Shown in pieces: positions 1 to 7,324 of a stretch of 18,963 nucleotides of DNA. The stretch is from contig CAYSHT010000034.1 in assembly GCA_964430915.1 (NCBI GenBank), positions 1 through 18,963 of the forward strand, in the 5' to 3' direction. How positions within the stretch are numbered: position 1 is the first letter of the stretch; the number at the start of each line of letters is the position of its first letter. The notes under the pieces are model-generated. The model searched no databases. It was not told the DNA's origin and worked only from the letters and a program-made list of their open reading frames with translations. The position numbers were made by a program, and so were the translations under genes. The stretch is from JAFGBH01 sp964430915 (GTDB lineage: Bacteria; Desulfobacterota; Syntrophia; Syntrophales; UBA2210).

Positions 1-58
1 GCGAGTATATTCCCCGCTGCTTGCGGCGGGGTTAGCGAGCGCTGTTCAGTTCAGTCAA
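1..58. repeat. Intergenic hairpin repeat, copy A
   Basis: A near-perfect hairpin lies at 12-31, with arms CCCCGC and GCGGGG, a TT loop and one G-T wobble. It is flanked by GCGAG on the left and AGCGAGCG on the right, followed by a TTCAGTTCA tail. On the reverse strand the core closely matches the plus-strand copy at 15723-15762, including the CGCTCGCTAACCCCGC segment. It lies outside genes, downstream of the last gene of the minus-strand cluster. The window edge may truncate it. A REP/MITE-like intergenic element is the simplest reading; function is unknown. Confidence 0.6.
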
Positions 59-81
59 AGACGACTGATAAAGAGAAACGG

Positions 82-124
82 GGGAACACCATACCGGTTT
101 TCAGAACAATCAGTATGGTGTCCC
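82..124 (-). terminator. Long inverted repeat, possible terminator of the minus-strand cluster
   Basis: The arms at 82-94 and 113-124 pair over ACACCATAC and a further GGG/CCC, with one bulged base and an 18-nt loop. Read on the minus strand, the hairpin lies about 57 nt after the stop codon of the enoyl-CoA hydratase gene and is followed by a pyrimidine-rich stretch (CCGTTTCTCTTT) rather than a clean T-run. This could end the long transcript. The large loop and weak T-tract keep confidence low, and a mobile-element end or protein site is possible. Confidence 0.4.
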
Positions 125-181
125 GACATTTACGACTGGCTTTCTGATCACTGTAATCTCTGACATTTGCCTTATCGCTTT

Positions 182-898
182 TTAGAATATTCCCACTTTT
201 TTGAGAAATTCCTGAAAACTGTCCGTCTCGGCCTGAAATGCCTCATCAAAGGAAACTTCGTTTTGCTTCTCTATCAACCCTTTCATTGCCGACATGATGT
301 CCTGATTTACGGCACAGATGTCTCCGGCAATCTGCATCGTCCGGGGCAATAATTCTTCGGGAGTTACCACCTCATTGACAAGCCCGCAGCGAAGCGCATC
401 CCGGGCAGAAATGGGTTTACACGTGAAAGAAATTTGCTTCGCCATTCTCTGGCCGACGGCCTGCTGAAGGAGTTGCGTCATCCCCCACCCCGGATGAATC
501 CCGATTTTTGAATGGGAATCGATAAATCGCGCGTTTTCCGAGGCAATGAGAAAGTCACAGTTCAACGCGAGCTCAAACCCGCCGGTTATCGCACTGCCGT
601 TTACTGCCCCTATGATCGGTTTTTCGCAGGGCCTGAGTATGTCCGGCAGATCTTTTCCGTCGCCCCGGGGATCAAGGAGATTATCCGTACCGATGACACT
701 GAGATCGATGCCGGAACAGAATGACTTACCCTTTCCAGTAATGACTGCAGCCTTGATTTCATCGTTCCCGGTCACCTCGTCAATATAATTATAAAGATTT
801 ATGAGCAGGTCCTGACAGATAGCATTATGCCGATCAGGACGGTTCAGGGTAATGAGCGCAATCCCGTCTTTCACTCCAAACAGTACAGATTTTTCCAT
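182..898 (-). CDS. Enoyl-CoA hydratase/isomerase family (crotonase fold) protein
   Basis: This 238-residue protein has the single-domain crotonase fold. It should act on a CoA thioester in the cytoplasm, most simply hydrating an enoyl-CoA in beta-oxidation. The oxyanion-hole segments are visible at residues 58-65 (KSFCSGIDL region) and 101-110 (GSAITGGFEL). The first catalytic Glu of classical hydratases aligns with E109. The second aligns with H129 in the segment FIDSHSKIG, so the usual Glu pair is not intact, and isomerase or other crotonase chemistry is possible. The ATG is preceded by AGGAGG at good spacing. It is the last gene of the minus-strand cluster, 32 nt after the HAD phosphatase gene. 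Family assignment is firm; exact reaction is not. Confidence 0.9.
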   Translation of the reverse strand: MEKSVLFGVKDGIALITLNRPDRHNAICQDLLINLYNYIDEVTGNDEIKAAVITGKGKSFCSGIDLSVIGTDNLLDPRGDGKDLPDILRPCEKPIIGAVNGSAITGGFELALNCDFLIASENARFIDSHSKIGIHPGWGMTQLLQQAVGQRMAKQISFTCKPISARDALRCGLVNEVVTPEELLPRTMQIAGDICAVNQDIMSAMKGLIEKQNEVSFDEAFQAETDSFQEFLKKVGIF

Positions 899-930
899 AA
901 CGAACCTCCTCTTTTATCAGATTAATATTT

Positions 931-1596
931 TTATCTATGCGTCAAGACGGGCCAGCCTCTCGTTGCGGCAACCTTCGCAAGAGCATTTGAGGGCTCAACC
1001 ACGTGGGGATGACCGACGAGATCGAGAAGTGGAAGGTCAGATTTACTGTCACCATAGGCATAGGAATTTTCGAGATCAAGACCATACTCACCGGCGATCT
1101 TCAGGGTAATGGTTCTTTTATTTTCCTCAATGCAGACGGGACCCTTCGGCCTGCCCGTCAGAACACCGCTTTCCCCTTCCTCAAGATCGGTACATAAAAG
1201 AAGGTCAAATCCGAGATCGGCTACCACCGGCTCCAGCAAATACCTGATCGATGCCGACACAAGAACCAGGAAATGTCCCTCTTTCCTGTGAAAATTAACC
1301 CGTTGGATGATTACCGGTGCCAGGTGGGGTTTCAAATATTCCTGATAAAACTGTTCCGAACCCTGACGAAAAGTCTCCAACTTTCTGCCTCTGTAAAAGG
1401 TCAGCATGATCTCGATCAGCCGCTCTTCAGAGAGTACATTCAGTTTATTGAGAATTCTGGCGGCCAGTACCTTCAGCATATAGCCGGGCAGTATCATACG
1501 CTGATTCCACATCCACATGAAAGCCATCCTGCCGCTTTCCACTTCGACAAGCGTCTTGTCGAAATCAAAAAATGCTGCAACTTTTTTAGAACCCAT
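931..1596 (-). CDS. HAD superfamily phosphatase, subfamily IB (SerB/PGP-phosphatase-like)
   Basis: This 221-residue cytoplasmic hydrolase shows all four HAD motifs. Motif I is DFDKTL, with the nucleophile at D11 and the acid/base at D13. Motif II is the Ser in VSAS (S114), the motif III Lys is probably K160, and motif IV is GDSKSDLPLL (D183, D187). The helical insertion after motif I (about residues 20-100) is a C1-type cap, as in phosphoserine phosphatase-like subfamily IB enzymes. The substrate cannot be read from sequence. Its place in a cluster with an APH-type kinase makes a phosphorylated organic acid or CoA intermediate worth considering, but that is inference. A GAGGA ribosome site precedes the ATG. 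Confidence 0.85.
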   Translation of the reverse strand: MGSKKVAAFFDFDKTLVEVESGRMAFMWMWNQRMILPGYMLKVLAARILNKLNVLSEERLIEIMLTFYRGRKLETFRQGSEQFYQEYLKPHLAPVIIQRVNFHRKEGHFLVLVSASIRYLLEPVVADLGFDLLLCTDLEEGESGVLTGRPKGPVCIEENKRTITLKIAGEYGLDLENSYAYGDSKSDLPLLDLVGHPHVVEPSNALAKVAATRGWPVLTHR

Positions 1597-1628
1597 AGAT
1601 TCCTCATATAAAAATCAGATGTGCTTCG

Positions 1629-3488
1629 TTATGCCAGATCGGCAAGATCAAGGGCTTTCAGTCTTTCACTGCCCGGGATGCCGGTATTGGAATCCCACCC
1701 CTGTTCATCGTAGTAATCCTCTATCATCGCCAAGATCTCTCCGGGACCGACGGGCTCCTCGGTGATATAATTATGGAAGCCCGGTTCCTGAAACCACTTG
1801 TCGGGCGGGGTATCATTTTCTTTTGAAAACCCTTCACGGATATTGGCCATTTTGAGAAGTGTCCAGGCTCGATCCGCCCGTCTCCGCAGGTCATCAAGAC
1901 TTGTTTCTATCCCCGTGACAGCCTGGTAAAGCTCGGCGCAGAGCTCGGCATTGTAAAACCTGTTTACCTGAGCCCTGGCGCATACCCCCAGAGAACCCAG
2001 AATGGTGAACCATGCGTGGGAATATCTGAGAAGCCTCCCCACTTTCAGGGCTTCTCCCTTTTCTCCATTATCCTGCTTAGGGAGAATTCGCGCTATTGCC
2101 TCCTCGGGAACACCCATGCGAATCAAATGGCGGGGGAATACCTCGAGCGGCCTCCTGGCAAAATAGGTGGGCGATCCCCCGGCTCCCACATGAGGACCCC
2201 TCGGGTCTAAAAGCTGACCGAGTTCCATGGTGCCGAAAAGGTTCCAGGGAAGCGGCCCTTTCGGGCTGACATAGGGAAGCATTCCGCGTACCATTGGAGG
2301 GGCATACTGCTCGGACTCGGCACCGAATTCCTCCAGCATTGCCGGGAGCCCTCCGGCCAGAATGTTACCCAATCCCTTACGTAGTGCGATAATCCGGGCC
2401 CAGGCCTCCATGGACCCAAGTGACGTTATTTCGACCGGTACATCGATTGCATCTTTCGGGAGAATTCCACTTTCCACGAGGTTTCCGAGGTATTCTATGA
2501 CACCGAAAAATTCGAACATGTCCATTCCGAGATCATCGAGCGTCGCCGTCAGCTTTATTGCCTCACGATAGTCCTGAAAACCATACATGAGCGGCGTGAG
2601 CAGATTCACGGCCGAACTCGTACAGGTGGTAAATCCCGCAAGCTCGCCATCTGAAATCTCGATTATATCCTTATCGCCGATGGGGCAGGAAGCGCAGGCA
2701 ATTCGACGCTTTCTGATATCCCGGTAAGTCTCGTGAGGTATGGCAGGAAGTGATTTTATGAGCCCGAGGTCTTGCCACTCTTTCAAATAGGGATACTCGC
2801 GGATCGTAGAAAACAGTTTTTTGCTTACAGTCCTGTAGTGTTTTCTGTCCGCAACGGTTATCCCCTTCGTGCCTTGTACAAAAACCGCCTTCAGATTTTT
2901 CGATCCCATCACGGCACCGAATCCACCTCTTCCCAGGGTGGAAAAACGGTCCACGAAGGCCATCGCAAAGGAACACCTATTTTCACCGGATGGCCCGATT
3001 GCAACGATACCGGCGGGCCGACCGAATTTCTTCCAGAGTTCCTCGCTGGTATCGTCGATTCCCTTTCCCCACAGTGACCGGGCGTCACATATCTCGACGG
3101 CATCGTCAACGATCTTCAGAAAGACGGGGTGTTCCGCGCGCCCTTCGATTATGAGATGATCAAGTCCGGCGTGTTTGAAGAGGCACCCGAAGGACATGCC
3201 GCCTCCGCCGCACCATCCGATTGCACCGCCGGCGGGAAGTTTGGTAACGGCATAGATCCGCGAGGTTGCTGGGAGACTCGTACCCACAAGCGGACCGGCA
3301 CCAAAAACGACGGGATTTTCGGGAGAGAGGGCATCCGTCCCCGGTTTTATTCTCTCATAGGCGAGCCTGAAAGAGAGACCGAGGCCGCCCCCAAACTTTT
3401 CCGCGAGAGACATATCGAGGGGCAATCTTTCAATACGGGAGTTTGTCAAATCAACTCGCAGTATCGTGCCGGCAAATCCGCTGCTCAT
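1629..3488 (-). CDS. Aldehyde:ferredoxin oxidoreductase family tungstoenzyme, large subunit (non-canonical ligands)
   Basis: From the chosen start the protein has 619 residues, a normal AOR-family length. The N-terminus (MSSGFAGTILRVDLT) is the usual family beginning, and the bis-pterin-binding stretch GRGGFGAVMGSKNLKA lies at residues 187-202. Canonical members oxidise aldehydes with ferredoxin using a W-bispyranopterin and one [4Fe-4S] cluster. Here the cluster motif is C265, C268 and then D272 where CxxCxxxC would have its third Cys; the distal Cys is C503. The usual EYE-type acidic motif after it is not evident, and the segment TTCTSSAVN with C289 lies there. A BamB-like or other specialised role is therefore possible. 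The start at 3488 overlaps the ferredoxin stop as ATGA and has GGAGGTGG upstream. An in-frame ATG at 3554 lies inside the ferredoxin gene and is unlikely to be used. Confidence 0.9.
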   Translation of the reverse strand: MSSGFAGTILRVDLTNSRIERLPLDMSLAEKFGGGLGLSFRLAYERIKPGTDALSPENPVVFGAGPLVGTSLPATSRIYAVTKLPAGGAIGWCGGGGMSFGCLFKHAGLDHLIIEGRAEHPVFLKIVDDAVEICDARSLWGKGIDDTSEELWKKFGRPAGIVAIGPSGENRCSFAMAFVDRFSTLGRGGFGAVMGSKNLKAVFVQGTKGITVADRKHYRTVSKKLFSTIREYPYLKEWQDLGLIKSLPAIPHETYRDIRKRRIACASCPIGDKDIIEISDGELAGFTTCTSSAVNLLTPLMYGFQDYREAIKLTATLDDLGMDMFEFFGVIEYLGNLVESGILPKDAIDVPVEITSLGSMEAWARIIALRKGLGNILAGGLPAMLEEFGAESEQYAPPMVRGMLPYVSPKGPLPWNLFGTMELGQLLDPRGPHVGAGGSPTYFARRPLEVFPRHLIRMGVPEEAIARILPKQDNGEKGEALKVGRLLRYSHAWFTILGSLGVCARAQVNRFYNAELCAELYQAVTGIETSLDDLRRRADRAWTLLKMANIREGFSKENDTPPDKWFQEPGFHNYITEEPVGPGEILAMIEDYYDEQGWDSNTGIPGSERLKALDLADLA

Positions 3489-3724
3489 TTTTCCACCTCC
3501 CCGGGCATCTTTATCAAAGCGCCATAGAGGCAGTAATCGGCACATACTCCGCAATTATTGCATTCATCGCTGAAGGAAATGGCACATTCTTTATCCGAGA
3601 TCAGAACCTTGATTCTCGCCTTTTCGAGACTGAACGTTCCCGTATAGAGTTCCGAACAGGCAAGCTGGCAGAGCATGCAGCCGGTGCAACTTTCAGAGAC
3701 AACTTCTATCTTATATTTCCCCAC
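3485..3724 (-). CDS. Small 2x[4Fe-4S] ferredoxin, partner of the AOR-family subunit
   Basis: This 79-residue protein has two complete cluster motifs, CTGCMLCQLAC near residues 13-23 and CNNCGVCADYC near residues 55-65, as in two-cluster ferredoxins. It has no signal peptide or membrane segment. The 4-nt overlap with the AOR-family gene implies coupled translation and a stable pairing, comparable to AorA/AorB of Aromatoleum or BamC/BamB. It probably wires the tungsten subunit to downstream acceptors. The start codon is GTG, supported by AGGAGGTGGG just upstream. Family assignment is firm; direction of electron flow is unknown. Confidence 0.9.
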   Translation of the reverse strand: MGKYKIEVVSESCTGCMLCQLACSELYTGTFSLEKARIKVLISDKECAISFSDECNNCGVCADYCLYGALIKMPGEVEK

Positions 3725-3772
3725 AACCCACCTCCTGCAATGACCGGTATCGGATCAGATTCGTACTTCCAT

Positions 3773-5179
3773 CTATCCGTTTAATCTTCTCAGAAATTCC
3801 GCATAATCTATCAGGTGCGCGAGGGCCTTCAGGCCCAGGTCGGGATTCTCTATATAATAAAAGCCTTTATCTTTAAAATCTTCTCTCGCGTAATCGCTCA
3901 TCTCTCTGAAGGTAATGGGCACAATCGGCTTAGTCGTTGTCGCCAGAAGGGGCAAAAAAGACTCATTGATTATGGGAGAGAAAAAATCTTCCTCGCCCTG
4001 CGGGGGGATACAGACGGTGACAATCGCATCGAGATTTTCATCGTCCACCAGGGCCCGCACAATCTCGTTCATGCCATGCAAAAATCCCGATCCCGTTACA
4101 TCAAGGGGATTGTCGGGCTGGGCAAAATCGGGAAGAAGGGCCTTCAGGGTTGCTAACGTTCTCTCGTCAAGCTGGGGCAGCTCGATACCATATTTCTCGC
4201 AGAGATCGGCATAAAGTCCGCACATCCCCCCCGAAAAGGTGCATATCCCGAGGCCTTTCCCCTCGGGAAGCCTGCACCTTGAGAATACTGCAGCCGTCTC
4301 GGCCAACTCTTCTATCGTCTCGACCCGAATAATCCCGAGCTGTTTGAAGAAGCCATCCAGGACCGCATCATTTCCGGCAAGGGCGCCGGTATGCGAAACG
4401 GCCGCCTTTCTCCCCTTGTCGGAGCTCCCGATCTTAAGAATTATGATGGGGATTTTCCTTCGCGCAGCTTCACGGGCCACGAGCTTCAACTTTTCTATGT
4501 TTCTGAACTCCTCTATAAAGCCGGTGATTACCGATGTATTTTCATCATGGACGAGGTATTCGAGGCAGTCTTCCGCCGTAACTATTGCTTCATTGCCCGT
4601 CGTTATATAGAGGGAAATGCCGAGAGACTTTTTCAGTATCTTGGTGGTGATCACCTCGGAGGTTGCACCACTTTGCCCTACGACAGCGACACCGCCGGGA
4701 TTCAAGGTTCCTTCCACGGCCCTGCCGCTGAATACGCTCACCTTTTCGGGCGCATTCATAAACCCCAGACAGTTGGGACCCATAAGGACGACGCCATTAT
4801 CCTCGCAGTACCGCCTGAGGGTATCCTGCATGCCTTTCCCCTCTTCCCCCGTCTCGGCAAAACCCGATGAGACAAGAAGGACATTTTTGATTCCCTTCTC
4901 CACGAGCTCACGGATAGTATTAATCACGATGGAACTCTTGACGATGACTATCGCAAGATCGACGGTATCATCGGGCAGATCGGAAACACTTTTGTACGTT
5001 GATAACCCGTGTATTTCATCGGCCCTGGGATTGACCGGATAAAACCGCCCGTCGAATCCCGTCTCAAAGGCGTTTGCCAGGAGGTTCCCGAACCACTGGT
5101 TATTCGCCGTTGCACCCACAACGGCGATGTGGCGGGGAGAGAAATACTTCTTCAATCGATTCTGACTGTATGATTCCAT
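3773..5179 (-). CDS. ADP-forming acyl-CoA synthetase, alpha subunit (CoA-binding and ligase domains)
   Basis: This 468-residue protein matches the alpha subunit of ADP-forming acetyl/acyl-CoA synthetases. It has an N-terminal Rossmann CoA-binding domain (IAVVGAT near residues 18-24, NPR at 50-52) followed by succinyl-CoA-synthetase-like domains. The phosphorylated His is probably H263 in SHTGALAG. These enzymes convert acyl-CoA, ADP and phosphate to acid, CoA and ATP, which would let an anaerobe recover energy from a CoA ester. The ATP-grasp beta subunit needed for activity is not in this window. The start is ambiguous: GTG at 5182 immediately precedes ATG at 5179, and a weak AAGG site is better spaced for the GTG. 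It lies between the hydroxyacyl-CoA dehydrogenase and ferredoxin genes. Confidence 0.85.
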   Translation of the reverse strand: MESYSQNRLKKYFSPRHIAVVGATANNQWFGNLLANAFETGFDGRFYPVNPRADEIHGLSTYKSVSDLPDDTVDLAIVIVKSSIVINTIRELVEKGIKNVLLVSSGFAETGEEGKGMQDTLRRYCEDNGVVLMGPNCLGFMNAPEKVSVFSGRAVEGTLNPGGVAVVGQSGATSEVITTKILKKSLGISLYITTGNEAIVTAEDCLEYLVHDENTSVITGFIEEFRNIEKLKLVAREAARRKIPIIILKIGSSDKGRKAAVSHTGALAGNDAVLDGFFKQLGIIRVETIEELAETAAVFSRCRLPEGKGLGICTFSGGMCGLYADLCEKYGIELPQLDERTLATLKALLPDFAQPDNPLDVTGSGFLHGMNEIVRALVDDENLDAIVTVCIPPQGEEDFFSPIINESFLPLLATTTKPIVPITFREMSDYAREDFKDKGFYYIENPDLGLKALAHLIDYAEFLRRLNG

Positions 5180-5221
5180 CACATCAAAAACCTTAACTTG
5201 TATTTCACAAACGATGCTCTA

Positions 5222-6127
5222 TTACTGTGCCTTTAAAAAACTGGGACGCCGGTAGGCGGCATCGGGGTATTCGTAAAAGCCTTTTCCTGCCTTTGCTCCG
5301 AGAAGTCCCTTATCAACGTACTCTTTGACGAAACCGGCGTTTACCCTTCCCTGAGGGTCATCTGTTTCGTTTGCCCAGTACTCGGTGATAATCCATACAG
5401 TACTGAGGCCTATCTGGTCCATGATGCCGAAGGGACCGATAGACATGTTCATGATGCCCATCCAGGAGCGGTCGATATTCTCGACGGAAGTAACGTCATT
5501 CGCCGCCAGGGTCAGGGCGGCGGAAAACCAGCTCGAAAGCATGGTGTTGAATACATAGCCGTTCTGCTCCTTGTGAAGGACGATGGCGACCTGACCGATA
5601 CTCTTCGCAAAGTCTTCGATCAGCTTTGCCGTCTCCGGCGATGTTCCCGGATGGGGCATGATATCGACGACATTATTGGTTCTGATATCGTGAAAGTGAA
5701 AGGCGGCAAATTTTTCGGGGCGGCCCGTCTCTTCGGCAAACATGGACGGCACCAGTGTCGAGGTATTTGTCGTAAAGATCGTGCGCGGAGGGCAAATTTC
5801 GTTGAACTGGGCAAAGACCTGCCCTTTCAACCGGGGGTCCTCCGGTACCGATTCGCTCACAAAATCAGCCTCTCTGGCCGCCTCGTCCGGATCGGAGGTG
5901 GTCGTTATCCTGGAAAAGGCGCCTTCTGCCTCTTCCCCCGTTATCTTCCCCCTCTTCACCATTCCCGAGGCAATCTTTTTTATCCGTGTGAGGGCCTTCT
6001 CGAAGACGCTCTCGTCACTGTCGTAAAGCATCACGTCATAGCCGTGAAGCGCGCACTGGAATCCTATCTGCTGTCCCATGGTGCCGGCACCGAGAATAAC
6101 TACCTTTTTTACATCCTCTACGTTCAT
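5222..6127 (-). CDS. 3-hydroxyacyl-CoA dehydrogenase, NAD-dependent
   Basis: This 301-residue protein has an N-terminal Rossmann domain (ILGAGTMG at residues 11-18) and a C-terminal helical domain ending in GAKAGKGFYEY, as in single-domain 3-hydroxybutyryl/3-hydroxyacyl-CoA dehydrogenases. It would oxidise the hydroxyl formed by hydration to the 3-oxoacyl-CoA in the cytoplasm. The conserved NTST motif is at 121-124. The catalytic His is probably H144 (FHFHD). The partner acid, normally Glu, aligns with D155 in VVDIM, one residue closer to the His than in the human enzyme. This probably marks a subfamily rather than inactivation. GGGGAGG lies just upstream of the ATG. No hydratase domain is fused; the separate hydratase gene is at the cluster end. 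Confidence 0.9.
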   Translation of the reverse strand: MNVEDVKKVVILGAGTMGQQIGFQCALHGYDVMLYDSDESVFEKALTRIKKIASGMVKRGKITGEEAEGAFSRITTTSDPDEAAREADFVSESVPEDPRLKGQVFAQFNEICPPRTIFTTNTSTLVPSMFAEETGRPEKFAAFHFHDIRTNNVVDIMPHPGTSPETAKLIEDFAKSIGQVAIVLHKEQNGYVFNTMLSSWFSAALTLAANDVTSVENIDRSWMGIMNMSIGPFGIMDQIGLSTVWIITEYWANETDDPQGRVNAGFVKEYVDKGLLGAKAGKGFYEYPDAAYRRPSFLKAQ

Positions 6128-6163
6128 TCAATCCTCCCCTCGTTTTACCTGCCCTTTTCCTTC

Positions 6164-7324
6164 CTACTTTCTCGATTCATTCACTATTTCGGCAACGTCC
6201 ATGACCCGTATCTTCTCCTCAAGGTTTTCCGCCTTGATGGCATCGTCGAGCATCTTGTAGCAGATAGGGCACGCAACGGCGAGAATCTCTGCCCCCGTTT
6301 CAACGGCTTCTTTCACACGCACCTGGGCGGCACTGTCCTCGCCGGTGCCGAGGATATCGGTAAAGAAATTACCGCCTCCGCCTCCGCAGCAGAGCGCGTT
6401 TTTCATATTTCTGTCCATCTCCGCAAGTTCAATTCCCGGAATGGAACCGAGGGCAAACCGGGGTGCCCAGTACTCATCGTTCCAACGCCCCAGATAACAG
6501 GGATCATGGAAGGTCACCTTTTTATTGAGCGTTCCCTTGGGCATTGTATCGTTCATCATGAGCCCGAGCACCTGGGTGTAGTGATAGACCTCAAAAGTAC
6601 CTCCAGCGTTCGGATACTCATTCTTGATGGCGTTATAGCCGTGGGGCGAGAGAGTGATAATTTTTTTCACTCCGCGCTCTTTCAGGATATCGATGTTCTG
6701 CTTTGCGAGATGCTCATAAAGGCCTGCCTCACCGAGGGTCTTGACGTCATTTCCATCGCTCGTTTCATCTTCCCCGAGAATCCCGAAAGAGACTCCCGTA
6801 TCGGAAAGAAGTGTCGCGACAGAACGGGCCATCTTCATGCCCACCTCGTCGTAGGAACCGACATCCCCCACGTAGAATAAATACTCCTCGTCGGTGTATC
6901 TTGGAATGTTGAGCCCTTCGGCCCATGCTCCCCGTTCCGCCTGCGGTTTTTTATAGGGGTTTCCGCTTATACTCATCGCCTTCAGGTAGTCCCTCACGGG
7001 AGGAGGAACGGTGCCCTGTTCGACCAGGTCCTCTCGGGCGGCGATAAAAATATCAACCAGTTTGTCTTTGATATTAGGAAGGGCACAGGCCTCGACACAG
7101 TTTTTACAGGTCACGCAGGAAAAGAAAATCTGCTGGAGACGCTCGCTCGTCTGGATATCACCGTTTAACCACGCCCGTAAAAGCCACATCCTGCCGCCGG
7201 ACGAGAAGGTCTCGAAGCGGTATTTCAGATAGGCAGGGCAGTTGAAATCCTGGTAATTCGTGGGAAGTTTGCACCATCCGCACCGAAAGCATCTGTGGAT
7301 TATATCGGCATATTCTTTTTTCAT
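6164..7324 (-). CDS. Fe-S oxidoreductase of the HdrD/GlpC type with one intact CCG domain
   Basis: This 386-residue soluble protein has an N-terminal ferredoxin-like region with C12, C15, C18 and C29 and then CVTCKNCVEAC (C70, C73, C76, C80), fit for two [4Fe-4S] clusters. The C-terminal CCG (cysteine-rich) domain is complete: C276 in HDPCYLGR, CCGGGGG at 312-318 and CPIC at 352-355. The expected first CCG domain is recognisable, but its cysteines are gone: VGDVGSYD (D154), TSDGND (S189, D190) and SPHG (S226, G229). It probably carries electrons between the FAD oxidase and another carrier. Its ATG overlaps the FAD oxidase stop as ATGA. It lacks the membrane helices of the ETF:quinone (DUF224-type) relatives. 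BamD-like or GlcF-like roles are alternatives. Confidence 0.85.
   Translation of the reverse strand: MKKEYADIIHRCFRCGWCKLPTNYQDFNCPAYLKYRFETFSSGGRMWLLRAWLNGDIQTSERLQQIFFSCVTCKNCVEACALPNIKDKLVDIFIAAREDLVEQGTVPPPVRDYLKAMSISGNPYKKPQAERGAWAEGLNIPRYTDEEYLFYVGDVGSYDEVGMKMARSVATLLSDTGVSFGILGEDETSDGNDVKTLGEAGLYEHLAKQNIDILKERGVKKIITLSPHGYNAIKNEYPNAGGTFEVYHYTQVLGLMMNDTMPKGTLNKKVTFHDPCYLGRWNDEYWAPRFALGSIPGIELAEMDRNMKNALCCGGGGGNFFTDILGTGEDSAAQVRVKEAVETGAEILAVACPICYKMLDDAIKAENLEEKIRVMDVAEIVNESRK

Noticed and set aside
3489..3554. An upstream in-frame ATG extending the AOR-family protein by 22 residues
   Set aside because: The extension lies inside the ferredoxin gene, does not resemble the AOR N-terminus, and the ATG at 3488 has a strong ribosome site and ATGA coupling.
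5573..6880. A 435-codon open frame on the plus strand
   Set aside because: It lies antisense to the hydroxyacyl-CoA dehydrogenase and Fe-S genes, whose motifs and ribosome sites are clear. Its own translation shows no recognisable domain and looks like a composition effect.
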